A stretch of 34,477 bases of DNA. It comes from Candidatus Gemmiger excrementipullorum. GTDB lineage: Bacteria; Bacillota; Clostridia; Oscillospirales; Ruminococcaceae. The notes under the pieces were generated by a model. The model saw only the letters and a list, made by a program, of their open reading frames with translations. It had not been told where the DNA came from and did not search any database. A program made the translations under genes and the position numbers. Positions 26,572-33,823 of the stretch are shown piece by piece (position 1 is the stretch's first letter; each line of letters starts with the position of its first letter). The DNA lies in the NCBI GenBank assembly GCA_019115045.1, contig DXEI01000084.1:1-34477 (forward strand), given 5' to 3'.

Positions 26572-26651
26572 CCACAATATCGTGCCCGCATGGCGAAATT
26601 GTGAAAACTTTCCTAAAAAACTATAAAATTTTACACGGCCGGGCACGGCCG

Positions 26652-26680
26652 TTGCATTTTGCGGGGCGGCGCGGTACAAT
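26652..26680 (+). promoter_or_regulatory. Promoter of the phosphodiesterase gene
   Basis: TTGCAT (26652-26657), a 17-nt spacer and TACAAT (26675-26680). Only about 12 nt of leader would precede the ATG at 26699. Confidence 0.65.
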
Positions 26681-26698
26681 GGGGGCGAGGTGAGTGCG

Positions 26699-27553
26699 AT
26701 GAAACGTTGGCATACTGCCGCCCTGCTGGCGGCGCTGGCGGGGGCCGGCGCCTGGGCGATGTGGCCCGGGCCGCGGCGCACCGCGCTGCGCAAGCCGTTT
26801 TACGGGCGCAACTACGCCCACCGCGGGCTGTTCGGCCCCGACCAGTGCCCGCCGGAAAACAGCCTGCCCGCCCTGGCGGATGCCGCGCGGTGCGGTTACG
26901 GCATCGAGCTGGACGTCCAGTTCACCAGCGACCGCCGCCTGGTCGTGTTCCATGACGATACGCTGGACCGCATGACCGAAGGCCATGGCCTGGTCTGTAA
27001 AACGCCCTGGGCGCAGGTAAAAACGCTGCACCTGGCCGGCAGCGGGCAGCACCCGCCCCTGTTTGCCGAGGTTTTGCGCGCCGTGGCGCAGGCCGACCCC
27101 GCCACGCCGCTGATCGTTGAGATCAAAAGCCGGCGGGCGTTCAGCAACGCCTACCTGGCCGCGCTGTGCAGTGTGACGCTGGCCCAGCTCAAGACCTACC
27201 CCGGGCCCTATTGCATCGAAAGTTTTGACCCCCGCGTCGTGCAGATCATCCGCCGTATGGCGCCCGGCGTGCTGCGCGGCCAGCTGGCGGACAGCTACGC
27301 CGCCTGGCGCAAAGAGGGGGTGCACCCGGCCCCGGCGTGGCTGCTCTCGCACTGCTGCGGCAACTGGGCCGCCCGGCCGGATTTCATCGCCTGGTGCGCG
27401 CGCCCGCGCAACGCCGCCATACGCCTGTGCGCGGCGGCCGGCGCCATGACGGTGGTGTGGACGGCATTGCCCCACCACGACACCGCCCGCCTGGAACGCC
27501 AGAACGACGCCGTGATCTTTCAGTGGTACACCCCGCGGCCTCGCTACAAATAA
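26699..27553 (+). CDS. Glycerophosphodiester phosphodiesterase
   Basis: 284-residue GDPD-family enzyme that hydrolyses glycerophosphodiesters (from phospholipid or teichoic-acid turnover) to glycerol 3-phosphate and an alcohol. The N-terminal hydrophobic segment (about 5-21) makes a membrane anchor or uncleaved signal likely, so the active site would face outward. Catalytic elements: HRG (41-43), PPENS (51-55), the metal-binding Glu70 and Asp72 in IELDVQ, and His85 in VVFHDD. EIKS follows as the next strand motif. The ATG at 26699 has GAGGTG 6 nt upstream; a GTG three codons earlier overlaps that site and was rejected. The DUF4830 gene lies 88 nt downstream. Confidence 0.92.
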   Translation: MKRWHTAALLAALAGAGAWAMWPGPRRTALRKPFYGRNYAHRGLFGPDQCPPENSLPALADAARCGYGIELDVQFTSDRRLVVFHDDTLDRMTEGHGLVCKTPWAQVKTLHLAGSGQHPPLFAEVLRAVAQADPATPLIVEIKSRRAFSNAYLAALCSVTLAQLKTYPGPYCIESFDPRVVQIIRRMAPGVLRGQLADSYAAWRKEGVHPAPAWLLSHCCGNWAARPDFIAWCARPRNAAIRLCAAAGAMTVVWTALPHHDTARLERQNDAVIFQWYTPRPRYK

Positions 27554-27562
27554 GCATACCCG

Positions 27563-27639
27563 GCGCAGCCCCTGCATACCGTTGGGATGGAACGATCCCA
27601 ACGGCGCCCAAAGCGGCGTTCAGCAGAAAGGGGCTGCGC
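27563..27639 (+). promoter_or_regulatory. Structured leader hiding the ribosome site of the DUF4830 gene
   Basis: GCGCAGCCCCT (27563-27573) pairs perfectly with AGGGGCTGCGC (27629-27639), which contains the AAAGGGG ribosome site for the ATG at 27642. Inside lies a second perfect 10-bp hairpin (27579-27588 with 27595-27604). No T tract follows either stem. The nested fold could restrict translation; it matches no riboswitch class I recognise. Confidence 0.55.
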
Positions 27640-27641
27640 TT

Positions 27642-28235
27642 ATGTTTTACTGTACACTTACAAAACCCGGCCTGCGGCAGGCGGGCGCGCTTGCCCTGTG
27701 CGCGGTCTGCCTGTGCGGCGCGGTGACGGCGGCCGTGCATTTCAGCGGCGAGGCCGTCACGGCCGGCGCGGCCGCCGACCCCGGCATCGAGACGACGCAG
27801 GACATCGGCACCTATTTTACCGGCTACGGGTTTGAGACTGACCTTGCCACCGCCGCGGTCGACAAAGTCAAGATCCCCAAAAAGTGGGACGACAGCTTTG
27901 CCGCCTTTAACCAGGTCATCCAGGAAAGCGACCTCGACCTTTCCGCCTACAAGGGCAAAACGGTGGAAAAATGGACGCTGCTGTGCCCGCAGCTTTCCAC
28001 CGGCGACCAGGACACCTACTGCGTGCTGCTGGTGTATAAGGCCAAGGCCATCGGCGCGTACCTGCTGCAGAAACCTTCGGGCGAGGTGACGGGCCTTGTC
28101 ACGGCGGCCAAAGCCGGGGCGGACGCCGCAGCGGCGCAGGACCCGGCGGAAACCGCGCCGCCGCAGGACGGCGACGCCCAGGCCGCGCAGACCCAGGCTG
28201 CGGCCGAGGAGCCCATCGAATACCCGACCGAATGA
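27642..28235 (+). CDS. DUF4830-like secreted or membrane-anchored protein
   Basis: 197 residues. A hydrophobic stretch (about 12-34) with several cysteines looks like a signal anchor. The conserved core follows: YFTGYGFETDLATAAVDKV, KIPKKWDDSFAAFNQ, then LDLSAYKGKTVEKWTLLCP and a strand pair VLLVYKAKAIGAYLL. This is the DUF4830 pattern, of unknown function. The C-terminus (about 158-197) is an acidic Ala/Gln-rich tail. The start at 27642 was chosen over a more distant ATG because it directly follows AAAGGGG and begins the signal segment. A hairpin terminator follows. Confidence 0.75.
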   Translation: MFYCTLTKPGLRQAGALALCAVCLCGAVTAAVHFSGEAVTAGAAADPGIETTQDIGTYFTGYGFETDLATAAVDKVKIPKKWDDSFAAFNQVIQESDLDLSAYKGKTVEKWTLLCPQLSTGDQDTYCVLLVYKAKAIGAYLLQKPSGEVTGLVTAAKAGADAAAAQDPAETAPPQDGDAQAAQTQAAAEEPIEYPTE

Positions 28236-28241
28236 TACGCC

Positions 28242-28277
28242 GCACGGCGGCAGGGGGGACCCTGCCGCCGTGCTTTC
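28242..28277 (+). terminator. Terminator between convergent genes
   Basis: A perfect 14-bp stem (28242-28255 with 28260-28273) and a 4-nt loop, followed by a weak TTTCGTT. It separates the DUF4830 gene from the end of the minus-strand operon at 28280. Confidence 0.75.
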
Positions 28278-28279
28278 GT

Positions 28280-28732
28280 TCAGGACTGCTTTTTCTGCCG
28301 TTTGAGCGGGATGCTGCACACCAGCGCGATGCCCAGCGCCAGCGCCACGGCGATCTTGAGCGTCTCGACGCCGCGGCTGGCAAACTGCGTGCGGTCGTTG
28401 CGCAAAAAGTAGTAGGCCGTGTAGTAGATGCCGGCCCCCGGCACCAGCGGAAAGATGCCGCACAGCAAAAACAGCGTGATAGGCGCTTTGCGCTGGATGG
28501 CAAACAGCCGCGCGCAGGCTGTCAGCGGCAGCGCGGCCAGCAGCGTGGCCACCGGCGCGCTGAGGGCCAGGCAGTCGGTACACAGGATATACGCCAGCCA
28601 GCCCACCGCGCCGGTCAGCCCGCAGGCCAGGTAATGGCGCAGCGGCACGCGGAAGGTGACGCTGAAACTGATGGTGGCCAGCACCGCCACCGCAAACTGG
28701 GCCACATAGCGGCCCGCAGCAAGTTCTACCAT
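28280..28732 (-). CDS. ThrE_2 (DUF3815) domain: threonine/serine exporter, small subunit
   Basis: 150-residue integral membrane protein with about four or five hydrophobic helices, matching the C-terminal half of ThrE-type threonine/serine exporters. The family-like stretch LLCGIFPLVPGAGIYYTAYY (about 101-120) and the end region SRGVETLKIAVALALGIAL are clear. The ATG at 28732 overlaps the end of the large-subunit gene by 7 nt, so the two are translationally coupled and should form one exporter. It is the last gene of the minus-strand operon. Confidence 0.85.
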   Translation of the reverse strand: MVELAAGRYVAQFAVAVLATISFSVTFRVPLRHYLACGLTGAVGWLAYILCTDCLALSAPVATLLAALPLTACARLFAIQRKAPITLFLLCGIFPLVPGAGIYYTAYYFLRNDRTQFASRGVETLKIAVALALGIALVCSIPLKRQKKQS

Positions 28733-29514
28733 ACCAGCCCCCCAAAGTTGCGGGCGGTCAGCCAGGCCAGCACCACGCCGCAGGCCAGGCTGCCTGCGAC
28801 GAGCACGGCGTCCAGCAGACGGATCGCGCCCGAAAGGTAATCGGCGTTCAAAATGTCGCGGATGCCCATCGTCAGCGCAACGCCGGGGGTCAGCACCATC
28901 AGCGCGCCGATGGTGGCGGTGTCGACGTTCAGCGCCGGCAGCAGCGCCCGCACGCCCAGGGCCAGCAGCGTGCTCAGCCACGCGGCCACGATGTTGGTAA
29001 AGATGCGGTTGATATGCCAGCGGCCAAACTGCTGGCACAGCAGCGATTCCACCAGGCCGGCCGCCGCAGCGGTCAGCACCTCGGGCATCGCGCCGCCAAA
29101 CAAAAAGGCAAAGCAGGCGCAGCCGGTCACGCAGGCCACCTGCTCGGCCCGCGCCGTGGTGGGGTCCAGGGCGCGGGCTTCCTCCAGCCGCTGGCGGGCC
29201 CCGGCGGCGTCCAGCTGCCCGGCTGCGACTTCGCGCGAAAGTTCGTTGACGGCCTCGACGCGGCCTAAGTGGATGGACACCAGCGGCACATGGCGCACCC
29301 GGCTCAGCGGCGCGCCGCCGGCGCTGCGGGCCGAGGCAAAAATGCCGTTCGTCAGCACATAGACGTTAAAATCCCGCACCTGCAGGCTCTGCGCCATGAT
29401 CTCCATCGTCTGCTGGGCGCGGAACACCTCGCCGCCGTTTTCCAGCAGCGTCTGCCCGGCATCCACCACCAGGTCCAGCGCGCGGTCGGCCGGCGGGGGC
29501 GCAGCCTCGCTCAT
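28726..29514 (-). CDS. ThrE (DUF1212) domain: threonine/serine exporter, large subunit
   Basis: 262 residues. A cytosolic N-terminal part has LVVDAGQTLLENGGEVFRAQQTM, typical of the family, and FNVYVLTNGIFAS. About five membrane helices follow, with LMVLTPGVALTMGIRDIL (near 205-222) matching the conserved P-G region. In many Actinobacteria both halves are one protein; here they are split. The start overlaps the stop of the CMP-sugar synthetase gene by 4 nt (ATGA), tying an amino-acid exporter into a sugar operon. Transport of threonine or serine is inferred from the family. Confidence 0.88.
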   Translation of the reverse strand: MSEAAPPPADRALDLVVDAGQTLLENGGEVFRAQQTMEIMAQSLQVRDFNVYVLTNGIFASARSAGGAPLSRVRHVPLVSIHLGRVEAVNELSREVAAGQLDAAGARQRLEEARALDPTTARAEQVACVTGCACFAFLFGGAMPEVLTAAAAGLVESLLCQQFGRWHINRIFTNIVAAWLSTLLALGVRALLPALNVDTATIGALMVLTPGVALTMGIRDILNADYLSGAIRLLDAVLVAGSLACGVVLAWLTARNFGGLVW

Positions 29515-30284
29515 ACGCTGCCTCCGGCGCGGATGCTGCGCTGCACCTCGGCGTAGGCCGGGTAGGTCTTGTACAGGTGGGCGGCGATGGCCTCCATCAG
29601 GTGGTAATCATGTTCCGAGTCGATGTCGATGATGCCGGTGTCCATCATCACCGAAACGCCGATCTTGCCGCGCCACAGCATGCCGTCGGGGTTTTCGGCC
29701 AGGAAATCCCGCTTGAACACATAGATCGAGGCGTTGACGTCGTAGACGACGGGGGCCTGCTGGCGGCCGGTAAAGCGGCTCTGGTTGACCTGCTCGACAT
29801 GGTCGCCGACCTGCTTGACCATGTTGAACCAGGGGTTGCGGCGCGCCTCACAGACGCTGAAGACAAGGTCCAGGTCACCGCGCGCCTGTTTGAGCGCAAA
29901 CGCGTTCTCTATATCCGCCGCCGTGCGCAGAGGGCTGGTGATGTCCAGGTCCATATACCAGTCGTAGGGCTGGCCGGCACGCTGTTCCATGCGGCGCAGG
30001 CTGTCCTGGTAGACGGCCATCTTGGGCACTTTGTCGCCGCCCAGCTCGGCCCCGCGCGGCAGGTAGACGACCTCCGGGTAGCGCGCGGCCACCAGGTCGG
30101 CCAGCTCGGGGCTGTCGGTGTTCAGCGCCAGGTCGATGTGCAGCTCGGGGTGGGCCTTGCAGAACAGCTCGGCCGCGCTTAAGGTATAGTAGACCAGCGG
30201 CTGCCCGCAGAAGGTTTTCAGGTTTTTGTTCTTGAAGCCCTTGCTGCCGGCGCGGCCGCAGATGGTGATGAGCAAACGTTGCAT
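29511..30284 (-). CDS. Acylneuraminate cytidylyltransferase family (CMP-nonulosonate synthetase)
   Basis: 257-residue nucleotidyltransferase that would join CMP from CTP to a sialic, legionaminic or similar nonulosonic acid. The CTP-binding N-terminus ICGRAGSKGFKNKNLKTF is typical. It is followed by LDITSPLRTAADIENAF and FSVCEARRNPWFNM, and the C-terminal GIIDIDSEHDYHLMEA closes the fold. The length (about 230-260) fits LegF/NeuA-type enzymes without extra domains. It starts 1 nt after the upstream oxidoreductase stop and overlaps the ThrE gene. The exact sugar cannot be told; a KDO-specific enzyme is less likely given the NeuC-type gene in the same operon. Confidence 0.88.
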   Translation of the reverse strand: MQRLLITICGRAGSKGFKNKNLKTFCGQPLVYYTLSAAELFCKAHPELHIDLALNTDSPELADLVAARYPEVVYLPRGAELGGDKVPKMAVYQDSLRRMEQRAGQPYDWYMDLDITSPLRTAADIENAFALKQARGDLDLVFSVCEARRNPWFNMVKQVGDHVEQVNQSRFTGRQQAPVVYDVNASIYVFKRDFLAENPDGMLWRGKIGVSVMMDTGIIDIDSEHDYHLMEAIAAHLYKTYPAYAEVQRSIRAGGSV

Positions 30285-30285
30285 C

Positions 30286-31248
30286 TCAAAATTCCCCCAA
30301 AGTCAGTTTCAATACCTGCAAGGCCAGTTCCGGCGGGTTGCAGCTTTGCGTTTCGGCGCTTTGCGCATAGTCCAAAAAGTAGGCCATCTCGCGCAGGTAG
30401 CGCGCGTTGACGTCCTCCTCGCAGTGCTGCACGGCGCCGTCGGGCAGCGTCAGTGTGCCGGCGCCAAAGTCGGCCACCAGGCTGCCGGCGGGCGTGAACA
30501 GCTCGATGCTGCGGCGGTACCCGCGGCCGAAGTAGTCGAGGTGCACCTCGCCCAGCATGTGGGGCCAGCGGGCGATGTACAGCGATACATCGTCGGAATC
30601 CACTTCCAGCTCCGAGTACTGGCCTTTTAAGTTGTACAGCGTTTGCGGTGCGCCGAACAGATCGACGAGGTAGTCCCATTCGTGGATCAGGTCGATGGTC
30701 ACGCCGCCGCCCAGCGCTTTGCGGGCGCTGTACACCGTGCGGTAATCGACGCCCGGCCGCCAGTCGGGCAGGTAGCTCGAGCAGAGTACCCGCGCGCAGT
30801 AGGGCCTGCCGTCCACCCCGGCGGCCAGCCGCTCTTTCAGCGCCAGCATCGTGCCGCACCAGCGCATCGGCGCGGCCACGTAGGCTTTCTGCCCGGGGGG
30901 CAGCAGGGCGGAAAGGTCGGTGTCCGTCTGCTCCGCCGCAAAGATCGGCTTTTCAATAAACAACGCCCCGGCCCGCCCGCGCAGGCTGGCCAGCGCCTCG
31001 GCGTGCAAACTGGTGGGGTTGGTGATAAACGCCAGGTCGTACCGCGCCAGCGCGGCGGGGTCGTCCGGGCCGGTAAACTGCGCGTGCAGCCGCTCGGCCG
31101 CGCCGGGGCGCAAGGGGCGCGCCAGATCGCTGCGCAGCGCGTCGGCGCGCAGCGTGACCCCGCGCTGTTGGCACAGCGCGTGCAGATTGTTCAGGTGCCG
31201 GGTGCCGATGGACCCCAGCCCCACGAACAGGGCGGTCAGGGTGGGCAT
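30286..31248 (-). CDS. Gfo/Idh/MocA-family oxidoreductase (canonical residues)
   Basis: 320 residues. The N-terminal Rossmann domain has VGLGSIGTRHLNNL (9-22) for NAD(P). The conserved EKP is present (99-101, Lys100), as is the second motif GGGVTIDLIHEWDYL with Asp186, His189 and Asp192, so redox activity is plausible. The segment SYLPDWRPGVDYRTVY (158-173) is shared with the paralogue at 31969. AAAGGA lies upstream of the ATG at 31248. Within this operon it probably oxidises or reduces a sugar or nucleotide-sugar intermediate; the substrate is unknown. Confidence 0.87.
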   Translation of the reverse strand: MPTLTALFVGLGSIGTRHLNNLHALCQQRGVTLRADALRSDLARPLRPGAAERLHAQFTGPDDPAALARYDLAFITNPTSLHAEALASLRGRAGALFIEKPIFAAEQTDTDLSALLPPGQKAYVAAPMRWCGTMLALKERLAAGVDGRPYCARVLCSSYLPDWRPGVDYRTVYSARKALGGGVTIDLIHEWDYLVDLFGAPQTLYNLKGQYSELEVDSDDVSLYIARWPHMLGEVHLDYFGRGYRRSIELFTPAGSLVADFGAGTLTLPDGAVQHCEEDVNARYLREMAYFLDYAQSAETQSCNPPELALQVLKLTLGEF

Positions 31249-31294
31249 ACGACCACGTCCTTTCGGTAAAAAATGGCGGCGGGGCGCAAGCGGT

Positions 31295-31936
31295 TCAGAC
31301 TTCTTCGGCCCCCAGCGCGGCAATGCGGCGCTCCAGCGCCTGGGCAAACTGCCCGATGTGCACCCCGTCGATGAGGCGGTGGTTCACTTCCAGCGAGAGC
31401 CCCAGTTTCAGGCGGCCGTCCTGCGCGGTATAGCGGCCCCAGGCGATGCGCGGCACACTGTCGTCGGGGTCGCGGTCGCGCTCGTTGGTCAGGGCGGTCA
31501 GTTCCACCCACGGCAGGCAGGAAAAATAGATCAGCGCGTCGCTCTCGCCCTGCTGGTCCAGGAACGCCGTCTGCGCGGCGCTCTTTTCGGCGGCCGCATG
31601 GCAAAATTCTGCCAGCGTGCCGGCGCAGGGCATCGTGACGATGTGGAACACCTCGCTGCCGGGGTGCAGGTCGGTAAAGCTGGGGCTGCGGGCTTCCAGC
31701 TCCCACACCTGCCCGCCGCGGATGGCCAGCCGGAACGCCGGCACCGCGTTGCAGGCGGCGGTGCAAAGATATACCATTGTGTAATAAAACGACAAATTAT
31801 TACGTTTTGTATATTCGCGCACAGCGGTCACATCGGTCTGGAAGGTGACCATATAAAACGGGTCGTCAATGCGGGAGAAAAAGTCGTAAACTTCCCGCCG
31901 CGGCCAGGCGGCCCTATCCAAAAGGCGGTCGGGCAT
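31295..31936 (-). CDS. Chloramphenicol-acetyltransferase-fold O-acetyltransferase
   Basis: 213 residues, exactly the size of classical CAT enzymes, which are trimers that use acetyl-CoA. The catalytic signature is kept as NHRLIDGVH with His186 and Asp190 (H-x-x-x-D-G). YTKRNNLSFYYTMVYL and FYMVTFQTDVTA correspond to family strands and helices. The start was set at 31936, where AAGGAG lies 6 nt upstream, rather than at the ATG at 31972. Although a drug-resistance role is possible, location inside a sugar-activation operon makes acetylation of a sugar intermediate more likely; this is inference from context. Confidence 0.82.
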   Translation of the reverse strand: MPDRLLDRAAWPRREVYDFFSRIDDPFYMVTFQTDVTAVREYTKRNNLSFYYTMVYLCTAACNAVPAFRLAIRGGQVWELEARSPSFTDLHPGSEVFHIVTMPCAGTLAEFCHAAAEKSAAQTAFLDQQGESDALIYFSCLPWVELTALTNERDRDPDDSVPRIAWGRYTAQDGRLKLGLSLEVNHRLIDGVHIGQFAQALERRIAALGAEEV

Positions 31937-31968
31937 GGGGAACTCCTTTTCTAAAAACGTTGGCGCGC

Positions 31969-32955
31969 TCACGCTTCGCCGGCCGCCTGCACCTGGTCCA
32001 TAAGGGCGATGGCGGCACGGTCTTTTTCAAAGTTCCAGCGCGGGGCCTCCCGGCCCTGCAGCACGGCGAAAAAGTTCGCCAGTTCGTCGACGTAGGCGTT
32101 TTCCACGATGTTGTCGCTGTAGCGCGGGTCGTGGGTGAAATCGCCGTAGGTATCCACAAACTGTTTTTCGCCATTTTCAAAGCGGTACAGCGCTTTGGGG
32201 TTGCCCTCCCAGAACAGGTGCAGCCCGTCGCCAAAGCACTCAAAATTGCGCACGGCCTTGGGGCTGACGACGTCGGCGGCCAGCACGCCCTGCGCGCCGG
32301 AAGCATGGCGCAGCAGCAGCGTGGCGCAGTCGGGGTAGGGCAGGCCCAAATCGCTGATGCTGTCCACCTGCACGGTCAGGTTTTCTACCGGGCCAAAGGC
32401 GTCCAGCAGCCAGGGCAGGTCGATGCCCAAGATCTCCCGCACGCCGCCGGTGCGCGCATTGCCGACGAAGAAATTTTTGTAGTTTTCCCACGGGTGCCAG
32501 TCGGGCAGGTACTGCCCGATGTGGTAGATATAGTGCACCGGTTTGCCGAAGTCAGCCACCTGTGCCTTGATGTACTGCGTCTCGCGCCGGTACAGCATGG
32601 TGGAGGAGAGGAACAGCGGCAGCCCTTTGGCGGCGGCTTTGGCGGTGTTTTCGTCGTAGCCGTCGTCGACGAGGTTCAGCTCGGTGAACACCGGCAGCCC
32701 GGCGTCCAGCAGCTGGCCAATGAGCGCCGCGTGCGAGAGCGGCGCGGTGCACACCAGCGCGGCGTCGGGGGCAAAGCCCGCCACCGCGGCAGGGATATCG
32801 GGGTAGGCGGCGTCCGCCAGGCCCAGGGCGCAGGCTTCCGCCCGGCGGGCGTCGCTGGTGTCCACACCGGCAATGCGGATGCCGGCGTCAATGCCTTTGG
32901 CCAGCCGCGCGCGGCGCTTGCCCATGCTGCCCAGGCCAACGATCAGCAGTTTCAT
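31969..32955 (-). CDS. Gfo/Idh/MocA-like protein lacking catalytic EKP and His motifs
   Basis: 328 residues. The Rossmann motif VGLGSMGKRRARL (6-18) is intact. But EKP is replaced by TELNL (91-95), with Leu93 in the Lys position, and the usual G-G-x-x-x-D-x-x-x-H-x-x-D motif reads GGVREILGIDLPWL (170-183) without the His. The segment QYLPDWHPWENYKNFF (148-163) is shared with the canonical paralogue at 30286. Either it uses other residues or it is a non-catalytic binding partner. AAAGGA precedes the ATG at 32955. The CAT-like gene begins 32 nt after its stop. Confidence 0.85.
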   Translation of the reverse strand: MKLLIVGLGSMGKRRARLAKGIDAGIRIAGVDTSDARRAEACALGLADAAYPDIPAAVAGFAPDAALVCTAPLSHAALIGQLLDAGLPVFTELNLVDDGYDENTAKAAAKGLPLFLSSTMLYRRETQYIKAQVADFGKPVHYIYHIGQYLPDWHPWENYKNFFVGNARTGGVREILGIDLPWLLDAFGPVENLTVQVDSISDLGLPYPDCATLLLRHASGAQGVLAADVVSPKAVRNFECFGDGLHLFWEGNPKALYRFENGEKQFVDTYGDFTHDPRYSDNIVENAYVDELANFFAVLQGREAPRWNFEKDRAAIALMDQVQAAGEA

Positions 32956-32987
32956 GACAGGGTCCTTTCTCCCCGGCGGGGCCGGGG

Positions 32988-33800
32988 TCAGAGTTGCGGC
33001 AAAAACCGTTCCAGCAGATTGTTGATGAGTTCCGGCCGGTCGTCGTTGGCGTTGTGGGCCGCGCCGGGAATGATGTGCAGGGGATAGCCCGCCCGTTTGG
33101 ACCAGGCTTCGTTGTATTGGCGGACCTTGCCGGTTTTGTCCTGCTCCCCCACCGTGAGCCAGACCGGGCAGGGAATGTCCACCGCCCGCATTTCCGGCAC
33201 AAAGCCCGCAAAGCCCAGGGCCATCAGGCGGCAGAGTTCCTTTTTGCCGTAGGGGGCCAGCATGTCCAGCATCCGCTGCCGGGCGGCTTCGGTGGCGCCG
33301 CAGGCGCGGGCCATGGCTCGGCGCAGGGTCTTGTCGGGGAAAGCCCGCAGCATCCATTCGGTCTGGTTCAGCCAGAACCGGTCGGACGCACTGTAATAGA
33401 CCGGGTCGCAGGGGCAGGAGCCGATGGTGAACAACCCGGCGGCCAGGCCGGGGCGGCGGGCAATGAGCAGCTGAGCGGTAAAGCCCCCGGCGCTCTGCCC
33501 CACCAGCACCACGCGGGAAAGACCCTCGGCGTCCAGAATGGACTCCAGCTCCCGGGCATGGTTTTCGTAGGTAAAATCGGCGTAAGGGCGGGACTTGCCG
33601 TGGCCGGGTGCGTCCCAGACCAGCAGAGGATACTGCCCCGCAAAGTGGGCGACCTGCCCCTCGAACAGCCGATGGTCGGCGGTCAGCCCCGGCAGAAACA
33701 CCAGCGCCGGGGTGCCGGCCGCAGCAGGCTTGCTCACCCAGTAGTGGGTGGCGCCCCGCGGGGAGGTGACGGTTTTTTCTTCCAGCATGGAAACGGCCAT
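32988..33800 (-). CDS. Alpha/beta hydrolase
   Basis: 270-residue hydrolase fold protein with a full triad: Ser103 in the nucleophile elbow GQSAGG (101-106), Asp221 in GEQDKTG and His249 in GAAHNAND. PGLTADHRLFEGQ holds the oxyanion-forming region, and WDAPGHGKSRP is typical. The ATG at 33800 was preferred because GTGGGGG lies 6 nt upstream; a TTG at 33827 overlapping the previous gene is possible. It is embedded between NeuC-type and Gfo/Idh genes, so it might act on an acyl or lactone group of the sugar, although such hydrolases are also common passengers. The substrate is unknown. Confidence 0.87.
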   Translation of the reverse strand: MAVSMLEEKTVTSPRGATHYWVSKPAAAGTPALVFLPGLTADHRLFEGQVAHFAGQYPLLVWDAPGHGKSRPYADFTYENHARELESILDAEGLSRVVLVGQSAGGFTAQLLIARRPGLAAGLFTIGSCPCDPVYYSASDRFWLNQTEWMLRAFPDKTLRRAMARACGATEAARQRMLDMLAPYGKKELCRLMALGFAGFVPEMRAVDIPCPVWLTVGEQDKTGKVRQYNEAWSKRAGYPLHIIPGAAHNANDDRPELINNLLERFLPQL

Positions 33801-33823
33801 AGAAAACCCCCACAAAAGGAAAA

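Noticed and set aside
31937..31972. Longer N-terminus for the CAT-like protein from the ATG at 31972
   Set aside because: The ATG at 31936 has AAGGAG at ideal spacing and gives the standard family length.
32988..33800. Recent horizontal insertion of the alpha/beta hydrolase
   Set aside because: Its codon choice looked slightly different by eye, but this could not be measured and it has no flanking repeats.
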